Positions 7,732-13,780 of a DNA stretch of 13,780 bases are shown piece after piece. Numbering within the stretch: position 1 is the first letter of the stretch; each line of letters begins with the position of its first letter. The position numbers and the translations under genes were made by a program. The DNA is from Lachnospiraceae bacterium. GTDB lineage: Bacteria; Bacillota; Clostridia; Lachnospirales; Lachnospiraceae. The stretch spans positions 1-13,780 of the forward strand of contig VSNR01000118.1 in the NCBI GenBank assembly GCA_009774345.1, read 5' to 3'. The notes under the pieces are model-generated. The model was not told the DNA's origin. It searched no databases and worked only from the letters and a program-made list of their open reading frames with translations.

Positions 7732-8640
7732 TTATTCGTGGAATTTCCCGGCATCCCTGTACGCCCTGCGCACCAGCTCCTGTTCATAAGTCCAGTCATA
7801 CCCGTCCATCCGCACCATGCCAAACAGCCAGTTGCGAAACACGATATGACAGAACATATCTGCCCTGTTGACCAGCCTGTCCAGCAGTGTCCCATGTTTT
7901 CTCACATACAAAAGCCTGTTTCTGATGCCATAGTACTCTCTCCAATCGTAACGGCGGTGCGGCGCCGGCGCCTCGCTCTGCACTTTGCGATGATCGAGCC
8001 GCGCAGACGGTATGACCAGAAATCTTGTATAATGATTGATACGCAGGGAATATTCCACGTCATCATTCCATAAAAAATACGCACCGCAGGGCAGTCCTGC
8101 CTTTTTCATAATATCGAGATCAACCACCATCCCGCAGAAAGAGGCGGTGTCGCAGACAAACCATGCCTTCTCATAGTCGCTTGCCGGGCAGTTTTGCAGC
8201 TGCAGCCCGCGCCCCTTCTTCCGGCGTCTGTGCCAGACATCAATTGCGCCGCATTCCTCCACCGTGCCCGCAAAAGCTTTGTACGCGCCGTTCTTCTGGC
8301 GCGCATTCAGTATCTTCTCCATGTAATCACGGCACAGTATCGCATCATCGTCGATGAGCAGCACACAGTCAAACTCTTTTGCCGCAGAGCATTCAAGGAC
8401 CAGCCTCACGCCCCGCTCAAATCCGCCGGCGCCGCCGACATTCTCTGTGCAGGTGAGAATACGGTATCTGCCATGCATTGATTTCTCCCTGAGAAACTGC
8501 GCAGTGCCATCGTTGGACGCATTGTCCACCACGATGATTTCCATCGCCGCCACGGTTTGTTCCTCCACATGCATCAGACATTCCTTCAAAAGTTCCAGCC
8601 TGTTGTGCGTCACGATCACAACCACGTAGTTCTCTCCCAT
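7732..8640 (-). CDS. GlfT1-like glycosyltransferase (GT2 family), galactan initiation
   Basis: A 302-residue GT-A enzyme with VVVIVTHNR at 6-14, VDNASNDGT at 38-46, ENVGGAGGFERG at 66-77, the DDD metal site at 97-99 (LLIDDDA), WNDDVEYSLR at 191-200 and a conserved His at 217 (LDH). The NVGGAGGF and DDD signatures and the length are those of the GlfT1/rhamnosyltransferase-like branch; mycobacterial GlfT1 is also about 300 residues and adds the first galactofuranoses to the lipid-linked primer. No membrane segment is present, so it should act on the cytoplasmic face. The ATG lies 7 bases after GAGGGA. It is the first gene of the operon, with a strong promoter about 50-80 bases upstream. A rhamnosyl or other hexosyl specificity cannot be excluded. 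Confidence 0.82.
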   Translation of the reverse strand: MGENYVVVIVTHNRLELLKECLMHVEEQTVAAMEIIVVDNASNDGTAQFLREKSMHGRYRILTCTENVGGAGGFERGVRLVLECSAAKEFDCVLLIDDDAILCRDYMEKILNARQKNGAYKAFAGTVEECGAIDVWHRRRKKGRGLQLQNCPASDYEKAWFVCDTASFCGMVVDLDIMKKAGLPCGAYFLWNDDVEYSLRINHYTRFLVIPSARLDHRKVQSEAPAPHRRYDWREYYGIRNRLLYVRKHGTLLDRLVNRADMFCHIVFRNWLFGMVRMDGYDWTYEQELVRRAYRDAGKFHE

Positions 8641-8672
8641 GCTTTTCCCTCGTACATAAAAAAATTAAAACT

Positions 8673-8731
8673 AACACTGTCACTGCGATTTCTATAGCAT
8701 TTTAACACTGTTGCTGTCAAAAATCAACACT
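8673..8731 (+). repeat. AACACT boxes over the glycan promoter
   Basis: AACACTGT occurs at 8673-8680 and again at 8704-8711 (12 of 14 matching bases including flanks), and AACACT recurs at 8726-8731. The starts are 31 and 22 bases apart, near three and two helical turns, so the boxes face the same side of the DNA. One lies near the predicted start, one between -10 and -35, and one just upstream of -35 of the minus-strand promoter. This is the arrangement expected of repressor sites; the protein is not known. Confidence 0.55.
8691..8720 (-). promoter_or_regulatory. sigma-A promoter of the glycan operon
   Basis: On the minus strand a perfect TTGACA (8720-8715) is followed by 18 bases and TATAGA (8696-8691), with an extended TG-n motif just before the -10. 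The predicted start near 8684 gives a leader of about 44 bases to the ATG at 8640. This is the best promoter in the window and drives GlfT1-like, Wzm, Wzt and GlfT2-like genes. Confidence 0.85.
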
Positions 8732-8770
8732 AATATTGCGAATATGCAAAATAATCCACAATATTAGTGT
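8727..8770. promoter_or_regulatory. 12-bp perfect inverted repeat in the divergent region
   Basis: ACACTAATATTG (8727-8738) and CAATATTAGTGT (8759-8770) are perfect inverted copies separated by 20 bases. The left arm carries the third AACACT box, and the right arm contains its mirror image. It lies immediately upstream of the -35 of the minus-strand glycan promoter and is a candidate regulator-binding site; no U-tract suggests a terminator. Confidence 0.6.
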
Positions 8771-8811
8771 CTGTTTGTTTCTTATCTCTTTCATAGAAAA
8801 TAAAATAATAA

Positions 8812-8833
8812 TAACCATTCCTGAGAATGGTTA
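8812..8833. promoter_or_regulatory. 22-bp dyad overlapping the possible XRE-gene promoter
   Basis: TAACCATTC (8812-8820) and GAATGGTTA (8825-8833) form a perfect 9-bp dyad around CTGA. The right arm overlaps TTAGAC (8831-8836), a possible plus-strand -35 followed after 16 bases by TATAAA (8853-8858). Placement is as expected for an autoregulatory operator of the downstream XRE gene, although it could also be a small hairpin. Confidence 0.45.
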
Positions 8834-8906
8834 GACTAATACATCGTATAAATATAAAAATACAAAGGAAAAATCACAGAATATGTGCAAATATGGGAGT
8901 ATCAAT

Positions 8907-9230
8907 ATGGTTTTAGACTATAAAACTTTGGGAAAACGAATTCAATTTTACAGAAAACAGATGCATGTCACACAGGAACAGATGGCGGAGCAGCTTGACC
9001 TGTCCCTGAGCTTTATCAGCCAGATCGAACGCGGCGTGGCGAAGATGAGTCTGGACACGTTTGTGGACATCTGCGATTTCATCGACTGCTCTGCCTCGGA
9101 TTTGATCGAACAGTCCACCATCCCAAACGAGGACCAGACACTGGAATTTTATGATTTGTACCAAAAACTGCCAAGGCGCGACCAGAAACTTTTTTACTAC
9201 ATGCTAAAGGCCTACAAAGAACACTTATAG
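8907..9230 (+). CDS. XRE-family HTH transcriptional regulator
   Basis: A 107-residue protein that is almost entirely one XRE helix-turn-helix domain: TQEQMAEQLDLSLSFISQIE lies at 22-41, within a typical five-helix unit over about 5-70, followed by a short helical tail (EFYDLYQKLPRRDQKLFYYM) that may dimerise. No ligand domain is present. An ATG at 8883 would add eight residues, but GGGAG lies 7 bases before the ATG at 8907, and no good site precedes 8883. It is the only plus-strand gene, divergent from the glycan operon and convergent with the lipoprotein gene (10 bases between stops). Position suggests control of its own promoter and possibly the glycan operon; no operator assignment is proven. 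Confidence 0.9.
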   Translation: MVLDYKTLGKRIQFYRKQMHVTQEQMAEQLDLSLSFISQIERGVAKMSLDTFVDICDFIDCSASDLIEQSTIPNEDQTLEFYDLYQKLPRRDQKLFYYMLKAYKEHL

Positions 9231-9240
9231 GAAGCGTATA

Positions 9241-10869
9241 CTAATCCTGCCTTTTTGCGCCTCCGCCAGCGCTTTTGCGTCCCTCTGTCCTGTGGAGGCG
9301 GTCAGTAAAGCGTCCTGGCTGATCACCGCTGGCGGGCGTGCCATACAACAGTCCTTCCATTGTGACTGCTGTCGAAATATCGCCGGTCTTTACGGTATAG
9401 GAATTGCCCGCCTTGATCTCAGGAGCGCTGATTACAACAGAATTATAACTTTTCTGCATCGTCCATGCAAGAAGTTCTTTTCCTTCACTGTCGAGCAAAA
9501 TAATGTCGCTGCCCGCCGCATTCTGTGCAGAAGTATTGACAAGTACCGCGCCCTGCGTCGAACCTTCGCCAAAATTCTGCGCCATGCTGCTCTGCCCTGC
9601 CGCCACCACAATGCCGCCGCTGATACTGGCTTCTATATCGTAATCAAGCGCACTGTCCCCGCCATGTGAAGAGCCGGCCACATACAGCGCTCCGCCGCTC
9701 ATATAGAAATATCCATTCGAATCTACGCCGTCGCCTTCCGCGTCAATCTGTATCACGCCGCCTGAAATATGAATGCTTGCTTCTGGATGCGACTGTCCCA
9801 TGCCGCCGCGTGGAAAATCCCTCGAAAAATCTGCCGCAGCCCCCACGTCCGGCTTCGTTCCATGCTTTTGTGCATTGCTGTCCGGCTTTTCTGTCTCAGT
9901 ATCCGCGCCCGCTTCTGTCCGCTTGTCTGTCGCATTCAGTCCGTCATCCTGCGCTGTAATCTCGATCTCACCGCCGGACAGTCGGATCACCCTCGCTTCC
10001 AGCCCCTCATTCGACTCTTCGACCACAATCCTGCCATCCAGAATATGAATCTCATTCAGCGCATTGATGCCGTCGCTGCCTGCCGACAGTGCGAACGTAC
10101 CGCCTGTGATTGTGACGTTACCTTGTGTCATATCATCGTCATTGACAGACTTGACTGCCGCCTTTCCAGCAGTAATATGAAAGTCTCCATCCGCGACCGC
10201 CACGCTGTCCTTCCCTGTGATGCCGTGCGATGCCGCTGTGATCTCATAGGTTCCGCCCGTGACCACTAGATCATTTTTCGACACAATTCCATGCCCTGCG
10301 GGAGAATGGAGGACAAGCTCACCTGTTCCGTTCAGTGTCAGATCGTCTTTGGAAAAAATGACCGCGTCAATGTTGTTGTCATCCACAGCCTCGAATGTGC
10401 CGCCGTTTTCGAGCGTATTTTTTGTGCCGTCCGCAAGGGTTACAAACACCTTATCCGCCTTTTTCACATAGATGGCAGCAGAAGTTTTCGAGGTCAGGTC
10501 TACGCCGTCTAACACCAGCTGCACTTTCTCGCTCTTATCCACATCAACCACAATCCTGCCGTCGCTGAGCGCCCCCTTTAGGATATAGTCCCCCTCCCCT
10601 GTGATCGTGACGACGCTTCCGTCAATCGTTACATTCTTAGAATCCGCCGTACAGCCTGCGTCAGAGAGCATGATGCTGTCACATGCTGCGGCATCATAAC
10701 TGCCGCTCAGATCGCGGTCTGAAAACAGCTCCGACGTGTCACTTGTCTTTTCCGGCTCCTTCGCCACAGCCTTTGCAGCGTTGCCGCGCTCCGCAGCACT
10801 GCCGCATGCCGTTACACATAAAACCAGTGCGCAAAGGACTGCCATCATTCGATATTGCTTTTGAAACAT
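9241..10869 (-). CDS. secreted lipoprotein with Cthe_2159-like carbohydrate-binding beta-helix
   Basis: A 542-residue protein beginning with a lipoprotein signal: positively charged start, hydrophobic core and lipobox VTAC with Cys22 as the lipidation site. From about 50 to 460 it has repeated short beta-strand units with recurring GG-T, DDGLNA, GDGVDSNG and SALD motifs, e.g. VTITGGTFALSAGSDGINA and ISGGVIQIDAEGDGVDSNG. This is the right-handed beta-helix pattern of the Cthe_2159 family (PF14262), described as calcium-containing polysaccharide binders. A low-complexity insert rich in Asp/Glu/Lys/Pro interrupts it around 320-350. It should sit on the outer face of the membrane. GGAG lies 9 bases before the ATG. 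It follows the DUF4956 gene by 36 bases in one operon. A structural role or another ligand is possible. Confidence 0.85.
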   Translation of the reverse strand: MFQKQYRMMAVLCALVLCVTACGSAAERGNAAKAVAKEPEKTSDTSELFSDRDLSGSYDAAACDSIMLSDAGCTADSKNVTIDGSVVTITGEGDYILKGALSDGRIVVDVDKSEKVQLVLDGVDLTSKTSAAIYVKKADKVFVTLADGTKNTLENGGTFEAVDDNNIDAVIFSKDDLTLNGTGELVLHSPAGHGIVSKNDLVVTGGTYEITAASHGITGKDSVAVADGDFHITAGKAAVKSVNDDDMTQGNVTITGGTFALSAGSDGINALNEIHILDGRIVVEESNEGLEARVIRLSGGEIEITAQDDGLNATDKRTEAGADTETEKPDSNAQKHGTKPDVGAAADFSRDFPRGGMGQSHPEASIHISGGVIQIDAEGDGVDSNGYFYMSGGALYVAGSSHGGDSALDYDIEASISGGIVVAAGQSSMAQNFGEGSTQGAVLVNTSAQNAAGSDIILLDSEGKELLAWTMQKSYNSVVISAPEIKAGNSYTVKTGDISTAVTMEGLLYGTPASGDQPGRFTDRLHRTEGRKSAGGGAKRQD

Positions 10870-10905
10870 ACTTTTTCACTCCTTCTAATCAACGGTTCAC
10901 CCGGC

Positions 10906-11604
10906 TTACATCATCTCCGCCGCACCGCTCTCCTGATACGACAGCGCCACCTCAAGATTGCCATTCCGGCAGCGTATCGCATCCATAAAGTCTTTCTCTG
11001 CATTCAGCTTCCGAAACGTGATCTGATAGGTTAGTTTGTATAAGCTGCCCATATTCGTCGTCTTGACATGGATCAGACTGTGTTTGTCCGTATAGCGCTC
11101 AAACAAATCATCAAACATCTCCACATAGTCCAATTCCTCCGGTATTGTAATATGCAGCGTCCGTTCCAGCATGGTGTGTTTTCTCATGCCAAAGCCGATC
11201 TTAGCATAAAACACCTCTGCCACTCCCAGAATCAGGACAAACAAAAACGCATATGCAATATACCCCATTCCAGTAATCATCCCCGCCGCCATCGCCATGA
11301 ACAGTACGCCGATCTCCTTTGCCGTGCCGGGCGCCGACCGAAACCGCACCAGACCAAACGCGCCCGCCACGGCAACCCCCGCACCGACATTTCCGTTCAC
11401 CATCATAATCACCACGCACACGATTGCCGGTATCGTTGCGATGGTCGCGATAAAGCTCTTAGAATAAGCATTTTTATACATAGATATCATGGATATCATC
11501 CATCCTATCACAAGTGCGCTGACGATGCAGCACATAAAATCTGCCAGCGGTATCACATGTGCTGTCTCCGCGTCAAACAATCCTCCAAAAACCGTTTCTG
11601 CCAT
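10906..11604 (-). CDS. DUF4956 domain membrane protein
   Basis: A 232-residue protein with about four membrane segments in the first 140 residues and a soluble C-terminal domain of about 90 residues. The segment AFGLVRFRSAPGTAKEIG between membrane segments is the hallmark of the DUF4956 family. The family has no established biochemical role but is regularly found next to VTC-domain polyphosphate-polymerase-like proteins, and often with CotH or Cthe_2159-type proteins, as here. The soluble part (TLHITIPEELDYVEMFDDLF onwards) looks like a small alpha/beta domain on the cytoplasmic side. AGGAAGGGG lies about 9 bases before the ATG. The gene is 24 bases after the VTC gene and 36 before the lipoprotein gene, all co-directional. 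Confidence 0.85.
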   Translation of the reverse strand: MAETVFGGLFDAETAHVIPLADFMCCIVSALVIGWMISMISMYKNAYSKSFIATIATIPAIVCVVIMMVNGNVGAGVAVAGAFGLVRFRSAPGTAKEIGVLFMAMAAGMITGMGYIAYAFLFVLILGVAEVFYAKIGFGMRKHTMLERTLHITIPEELDYVEMFDDLFERYTDKHSLIHVKTTNMGSLYKLTYQITFRKLNAEKDFMDAIRCRNGNLEVALSYQESGAAEMM

Positions 11605-11628
11605 GTTGTTGTTCCCCTTCCTGCCACA

Positions 11629-12357
11629 CTATGCGATAAAAATATTGGCTGCCGCCGCATCCTTTTTCCTACAGACGAGCTTCTCATACGCAGCGCCATA
11701 CTTGGAAAAAGAGGTCTTATACAGCTTTTGCTCTGTCAGCACGCGCGACATCCATAGCGGAATGCCGCCCGAAGTCTTGAGCTCCATCAACACCTCCTCC
11801 TCGTCAAGAAGCGGTTCTCCCCAAACCTCCCTAGACAGGGAAAGTTCCTCCTGTCTGGCAAGAATCTGCTCGTCAAAGGTCACACGGAAACCGCTGCCGT
11901 CCAGCGCATAAAATGCCTCGCGCTCATAGGACAAAAATACCTTTGGCTTGAGTGTGCTGTAATAGTCAAAAAAGTAATCAATCTCATTGCCAATCTGGGT
12001 TGCCTTGGGAAACGGCGTCCCCCGCACTATCCATTCCAGCGTCTCAAGCTGGGAGAGCGACTCGCGCCGCTTGTACACGACATCATGATATTTCTTCTTG
12101 AGTTCGATAAATACTTTGTCCTGCGCCGCTGCCTGCTTGTAGCTTCGGATGCGGAGCTTTTCTTTATAGACGGGCTTCTCGATGGAACGCCGCACCAGCC
12201 TGTAGGTATCTGTGTCAAAATAGATATTTCTGATCGTGGTATGTCCATAGTCATCCAGCTTCATATGCGGAAGCATTGCCGCAAGCACTGCCCGCCACTG
12301 CCGCCTTGTCATTCTATATTTTATCTCATAACGTTCAAATACTGCCTGATCTGCCAT
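11629..12357 (-). CDS. VTC-domain protein, polyphosphate-polymerase-like
   Basis: A 242-residue single-domain protein of the VTC fold (PF09359), a triphosphate-tunnel-type barrel. Tunnel-lining features are FERYEIKYRM at 7-16, IYFDTD (45-50), EKLRIRSY (66-73), VFIELKKK (82-89), LSYEREAF (142-149), RVTFDE (158-163), VLMELK (189-194) and SKYG near 218-221. In yeast Vtc4 the domain makes polyphosphate from ATP; bacterial homologues are annotated by similarity and their activity is usually untested. The open frame runs upstream to 12615, but the true start is ATG 12357, 6 bases after GGAGG; the added 86 residues come from intergenic repeat sequence. First gene of the operon with DUF4956 and Cthe_2159-like genes; no SPX or membrane segment is present. 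Confidence 0.85.
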   Translation of the reverse strand: MADQAVFERYEIKYRMTRRQWRAVLAAMLPHMKLDDYGHTTIRNIYFDTDTYRLVRRSIEKPVYKEKLRIRSYKQAAAQDKVFIELKKKYHDVVYKRRESLSQLETLEWIVRGTPFPKATQIGNEIDYFFDYYSTLKPKVFLSYEREAFYALDGSGFRVTFDEQILARQEELSLSREVWGEPLLDEEEVLMELKTSGGIPLWMSRVLTEQKLYKTSFSKYGAAYEKLVCRKKDAAAANIFIA

Positions 12358-12436
12358 TAAAATCCTCCATTTCTGCCAGTCAAGCCATGACTGGCCTTCG
12401 TTTATTTCGTATACCACTGTACCCCTCACTGATTTT

Positions 12437-12475
12437 GGCATTGCTGCCCTGTAGAAATGGTATGACTGCAATGCC
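12437..12475. repeat. 8-bp inverted repeat upstream of the VTC gene
   Basis: GGCATTGC (12437-12444) and GCAATGCC (12468-12475) are perfect inverted copies around 23 bases. They lie about 80-120 bases upstream of the VTC start, in what may be its leader or promoter region. No U-tract follows. It could be a regulator site or an RNA hairpin; I cannot distinguish these. Confidence 0.5.
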
Positions 12476-12490
12476 GGTTTGCTATATTTA

Positions 12491-12648
12491 GGAATTGTAG
12501 GAAAATAAGTGATACAGATTGCGCAGTATATTTCTTCGAGGGTGTATGTCAAAAAACGTAGGCGTAGCGGGCTACGGCGAGGCTTTTTGACATGCACAAT
12601 CGGAGAAATAGACAAGTCAAGATGTGTCAGTTATTTTTCTACAGTTCC
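12491..12648. repeat. 158-bp imperfect palindrome, MITE-like or structured RNA
   Basis: The two halves pair without any insertion or deletion around a centre between 12569 and 12570. The inner part has GTAGC/GCTAC arms (12564-12568, 12571-12575) and a perfect ATGTCAAAAA/TTTTTGACAT pair (12546-12555, 12584-12593). The outer 55 bases of each arm match at 40 positions, and five more become G-U pairs in plus-strand RNA. Short TTA flanks occur on both sides, which could be a target duplication but may be chance. It encodes nothing evident. Together with 12358-12490 and 12649-12814 it makes up a 457-bp gene-free region; in the remainder I see only the smaller inverted repeat and no gene. Confidence 0.8.
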
Positions 12649-12814
12649 TTATTACAATGCAGCGGATTGTCTTTAGGAGCCTTACTGTGGATATAGGAAG
12701 AGTATAGACTGTGAAGCTAAAATGAAGTTTAAATAAGATGTGAGCATTTTGTGAAATATTTGCGTTCAACAGGTTTTACACTGGCTGGATGCTCTGAAAC
12801 AGTTATTGTTTTAT

Positions 12815-13351
12815 CTATTTCTCAAAGTTAATCCCTATCCCTCTGGCAACCAAATGCGTTTTTTCTCTCCCGCACTCAAATACTCTCCATCCTTCTGTCT
12901 CTCCTGTTGACGTTATAAATATTTCTAATCTATCATTATTTGTAAAGGTTATGAACAAGTCTCCCCACATATTTATTTTGTATTTTTTTATATATAAAGG
13001 ACTTTCTCGTTTTAACCATTTTTGACTTTTTTCATCAAATAAATTATTTCCTTGTGGTTCCCAGTCAAAGTTTGAATAATCATCAATATCTTCTTTGGGA
13101 GAATAAAAATCAGAAGCTGCCAGTAATATCTCCCGCCTCTCCTTATTCACAATTCTCCATCTGCATTGGATATGTAACGCATATGTGCTTACTTCGCGTT
13201 CTCTCCCATTAACATCCAACAATTTCACTTTTTCCCCAATACCTATCCAAAGCATATTTGAGGTTCTGCCAATAACACGTACAGGCAGCATTACCAGATT
13301 GTCTAAAAATTGATAAATTGTCATTTTCTTCACTTTACTCCTTATTATCAT
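12815..13351 (-). CDS. hypothetical protein, possibly immunity-type
   Basis: A soluble protein of 169-178 residues that I do not recognise as a named family. It is rich in predicted beta strands and aromatic residues. The C-terminal part runs LFITFTNNDRLEIFITSTG followed by EGWRVFECG and HLVARG; a strand pair leading to a WRxF motif and a final H-hydrophobic strand is seen in several small immunity proteins of polymorphic toxin systems, but this is a loose resemblance. Start uncertain: ATG 13351 has only a weak site, AAGGAG lies 4 bases before an in-frame GTG at 13333, and 13 before an ATG at 13324. The gene is markedly AT-rich compared with the operon at 9241-12357. No toxin gene is visible nearby. 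Confidence 0.65.
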   Translation of the reverse strand: MIIRSKVKKMTIYQFLDNLVMLPVRVIGRTSNMLWIGIGEKVKLLDVNGREREVSTYALHIQCRWRIVNKERREILLAASDFYSPKEDIDDYSNFDWEPQGNNLFDEKSQKWLKRESPLYIKKYKINMWGDLFITFTNNDRLEIFITSTGETEGWRVFECGREKTHLVARGIGINFEK

Positions 13352-13442
13352 TCTGCTATATCACTCTTGTATGTAGTTTATCGTTACCAGTAGCGCACTG
13401 GGTCTGTCTGCATTCACATAATAATCTCTCTTCCGCCGCCTT

Positions 13443-13685
13443 TTAGTTAGTGATTGGCTCCATAAACTCTGTTATATACTCTTTCAGATCGTCTTCCAAC
13501 TCTTCCTTAATTTTGATAATACACTCCCACTTCACACCGTCAAGGAAACCATAATAGGCTATTACATCACACATCAAATGTAATATTTCTTCTCTTGTCT
13601 CATACTTTATAGATAGCAAATCACTACCTATTATTTCACTTACCAAACAAAGAATTTGTTCAATGTTATATCCCTTAAAAATCAC
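13443..13685 (-). CDS. small hypothetical protein, start uncertain
   Basis: An 80-residue acidic, probably all-helical protein (EEILHLMCDVIAYYGFLDG, IKIKEELEDDLKEYITEFME) with no signal or membrane segment. The listed start is a GTG at 13685 without a good ribosome site. The frame stays open upstream to a stop near 13738, adding a plausible-looking KLTDSGLIQEIDDK, so an unusual start or a truncated gene is possible. It lies between a terminator on its upstream side and the 178-residue gene 91 bases downstream, with similar AT-rich composition. I recognise no family; a small immunity or accessory role is only a guess from size and neighbourhood. Confidence 0.45.
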   Translation of the reverse strand: MIFKGYNIEQILCLVSEIIGSDLLSIKYETREEILHLMCDVIAYYGFLDGVKWECIIKIKEELEDDLKEYITEFMEPITN

Positions 13686-13738
13686 TTTATCATCAATTTC
13701 TTGTATTAATCCTGAATCCGTGAGCTTAGCCTCAAATT

Positions 13739-13761
13739 AAAACCGGACGAAATTATCCGGT
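13739..13761 (-). terminator. probable intrinsic terminator of an off-window gene
   Basis: On the minus strand ACCGGA (13761-13756) and TCCGGT (13747-13742) form a 6-bp GC-rich stem around an 8-base loop, followed by TTT and then AATTT. The stem is short and the U-tract modest. It would end a gene lying beyond the right edge; on the plus strand it is followed by A-rich sequence and would not terminate. Confidence 0.55.
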
Positions 13762-13780
13762 AAAAATGTGGGGTAAGACA

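Noticed and set aside
6916..8073. 385-residue plus-strand open frame
   Set aside because: It lies antisense to the permease and GlfT1-like gene, has an unusually His/Arg/Gln-rich composition with no domain, and the opposite strand carries clear conserved motifs. It is a shadow of GC-rich coding sequence.
9769..10269. 166-residue plus-strand frame inside the lipoprotein gene
   Set aside because: Antisense to a clear signal-peptide lipoprotein with regular beta-helix repeats; Cys/Arg-rich product without motifs.
9666..10850. Internal repeats of the lipoprotein gene as a DNA repeat array
   Set aside because: Similarity is at protein level (beta-helix coils of variable length), not exact DNA repetition; no CRISPR-like or VNTR structure.
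12546..12593. Simple bidirectional Rho-independent terminator at the ATGTCAAAAA/TTTTTGACAT arms
   Set aside because: The A/T tracts are inside the stem, not after it, and pairing continues for 55 more bases on each side, so a larger palindromic element explains it better; it may still attenuate transcription.
12358..12615. 86-residue N-terminal extension of the VTC protein
   Set aside because: It translates the inverted repeats and half of the 158-bp palindrome, has no ribosome site, and GGAGG stands 6 bases before the ATG at 12357, where the family's conserved start begins.
12649..12814. Possible promoter for the VTC operon (TATACT near 12700)
   Set aside because: No -35 closer than two of six consensus bases at 16-18 spacing; the operon promoter could not be placed.
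13395..13410. CCAGT/ACTGG short hairpin between the two right-hand genes as a terminator
   Set aside because: Five-base stem and no T-tract on either strand; not supported.

Overview
The window looks like a chromosomal segment of a low-to-mid GC Firmicute, most likely a gut Lachnospiraceae/Clostridiales relative. The grounds are strong GGAGG-type ribosome sites, small leader-proximal gene overlaps, and the combination of a Cthe_2159-type carbohydrate-binding lipoprotein with DUF4956 and VTC-domain proteins, which is typical of that group. The assignment is an inference; there is no rRNA or other marker here. All genes but one lie on the minus strand, so the text below follows minus-strand transcription, from high to low coordinates.

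Right edge, 12815-13780: AT-rich sequence with a terminator for an off-window gene and two unrecognised small proteins (80 and about 178 aa), the larger of which resembles small immunity-type proteins. A 457-bp gene-free stretch (12358-12814) follows and holds a striking 158-bp, indel-free imperfect palindrome (12491-12648) and a second smaller inverted repeat. Next comes a compact three-gene operon (12357 down to 9241): VTC/polyphosphate-polymerase-like protein, DUF4956 membrane protein, and a secreted Cthe_2159-like lipoprotein. A lone plus-strand XRE regulator (8907-9230) converges on it.

The regulator is divergent from the main surface-glycan operon (8640 down to 4298). The 266-bp divergent region carries a very good minus-strand promoter with repeated AACACT boxes, a 12-bp inverted repeat and a 22-bp dyad in front of the regulator. 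The operon encodes a GlfT1-like glycosyltransferase, Wzm-type permease, Wzt-type ATPase lacking a C-terminal carbohydrate-binding domain, and a GlfT2-like glycosyltransferase. This gene content closely mirrors the mycobacterial cell-wall galactan assembly/export set, so the likely product is a galactofuranan-like or related polysaccharide built on a lipid carrier in the cytoplasm and exported by an ABC transporter.

Below 4298 the sequence becomes visibly more AT-rich. A self-contained unit with its own promoter (4153-4181) and a strong Rho-independent terminator (3230-3277) encodes a JAMM/MPN-type metalloprotease-like protein and a 53-aa charged helical partner. Beyond that lies a three-component membrane glycosylation module: a GT-C-like polytopic protein, a DPM1/GtrB-like polyprenyl-phosphate glycosyltransferase and a GtrA flippase. 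A further membrane protein may run off the left edge. The natural reading is that the galactan-like polymer is made and exported by the first operon and that the GtrA/GtrB/GT-C genes decorate it, or another wall polymer, outside the membrane; the JAMM pair is an insertion of unknown role between them.
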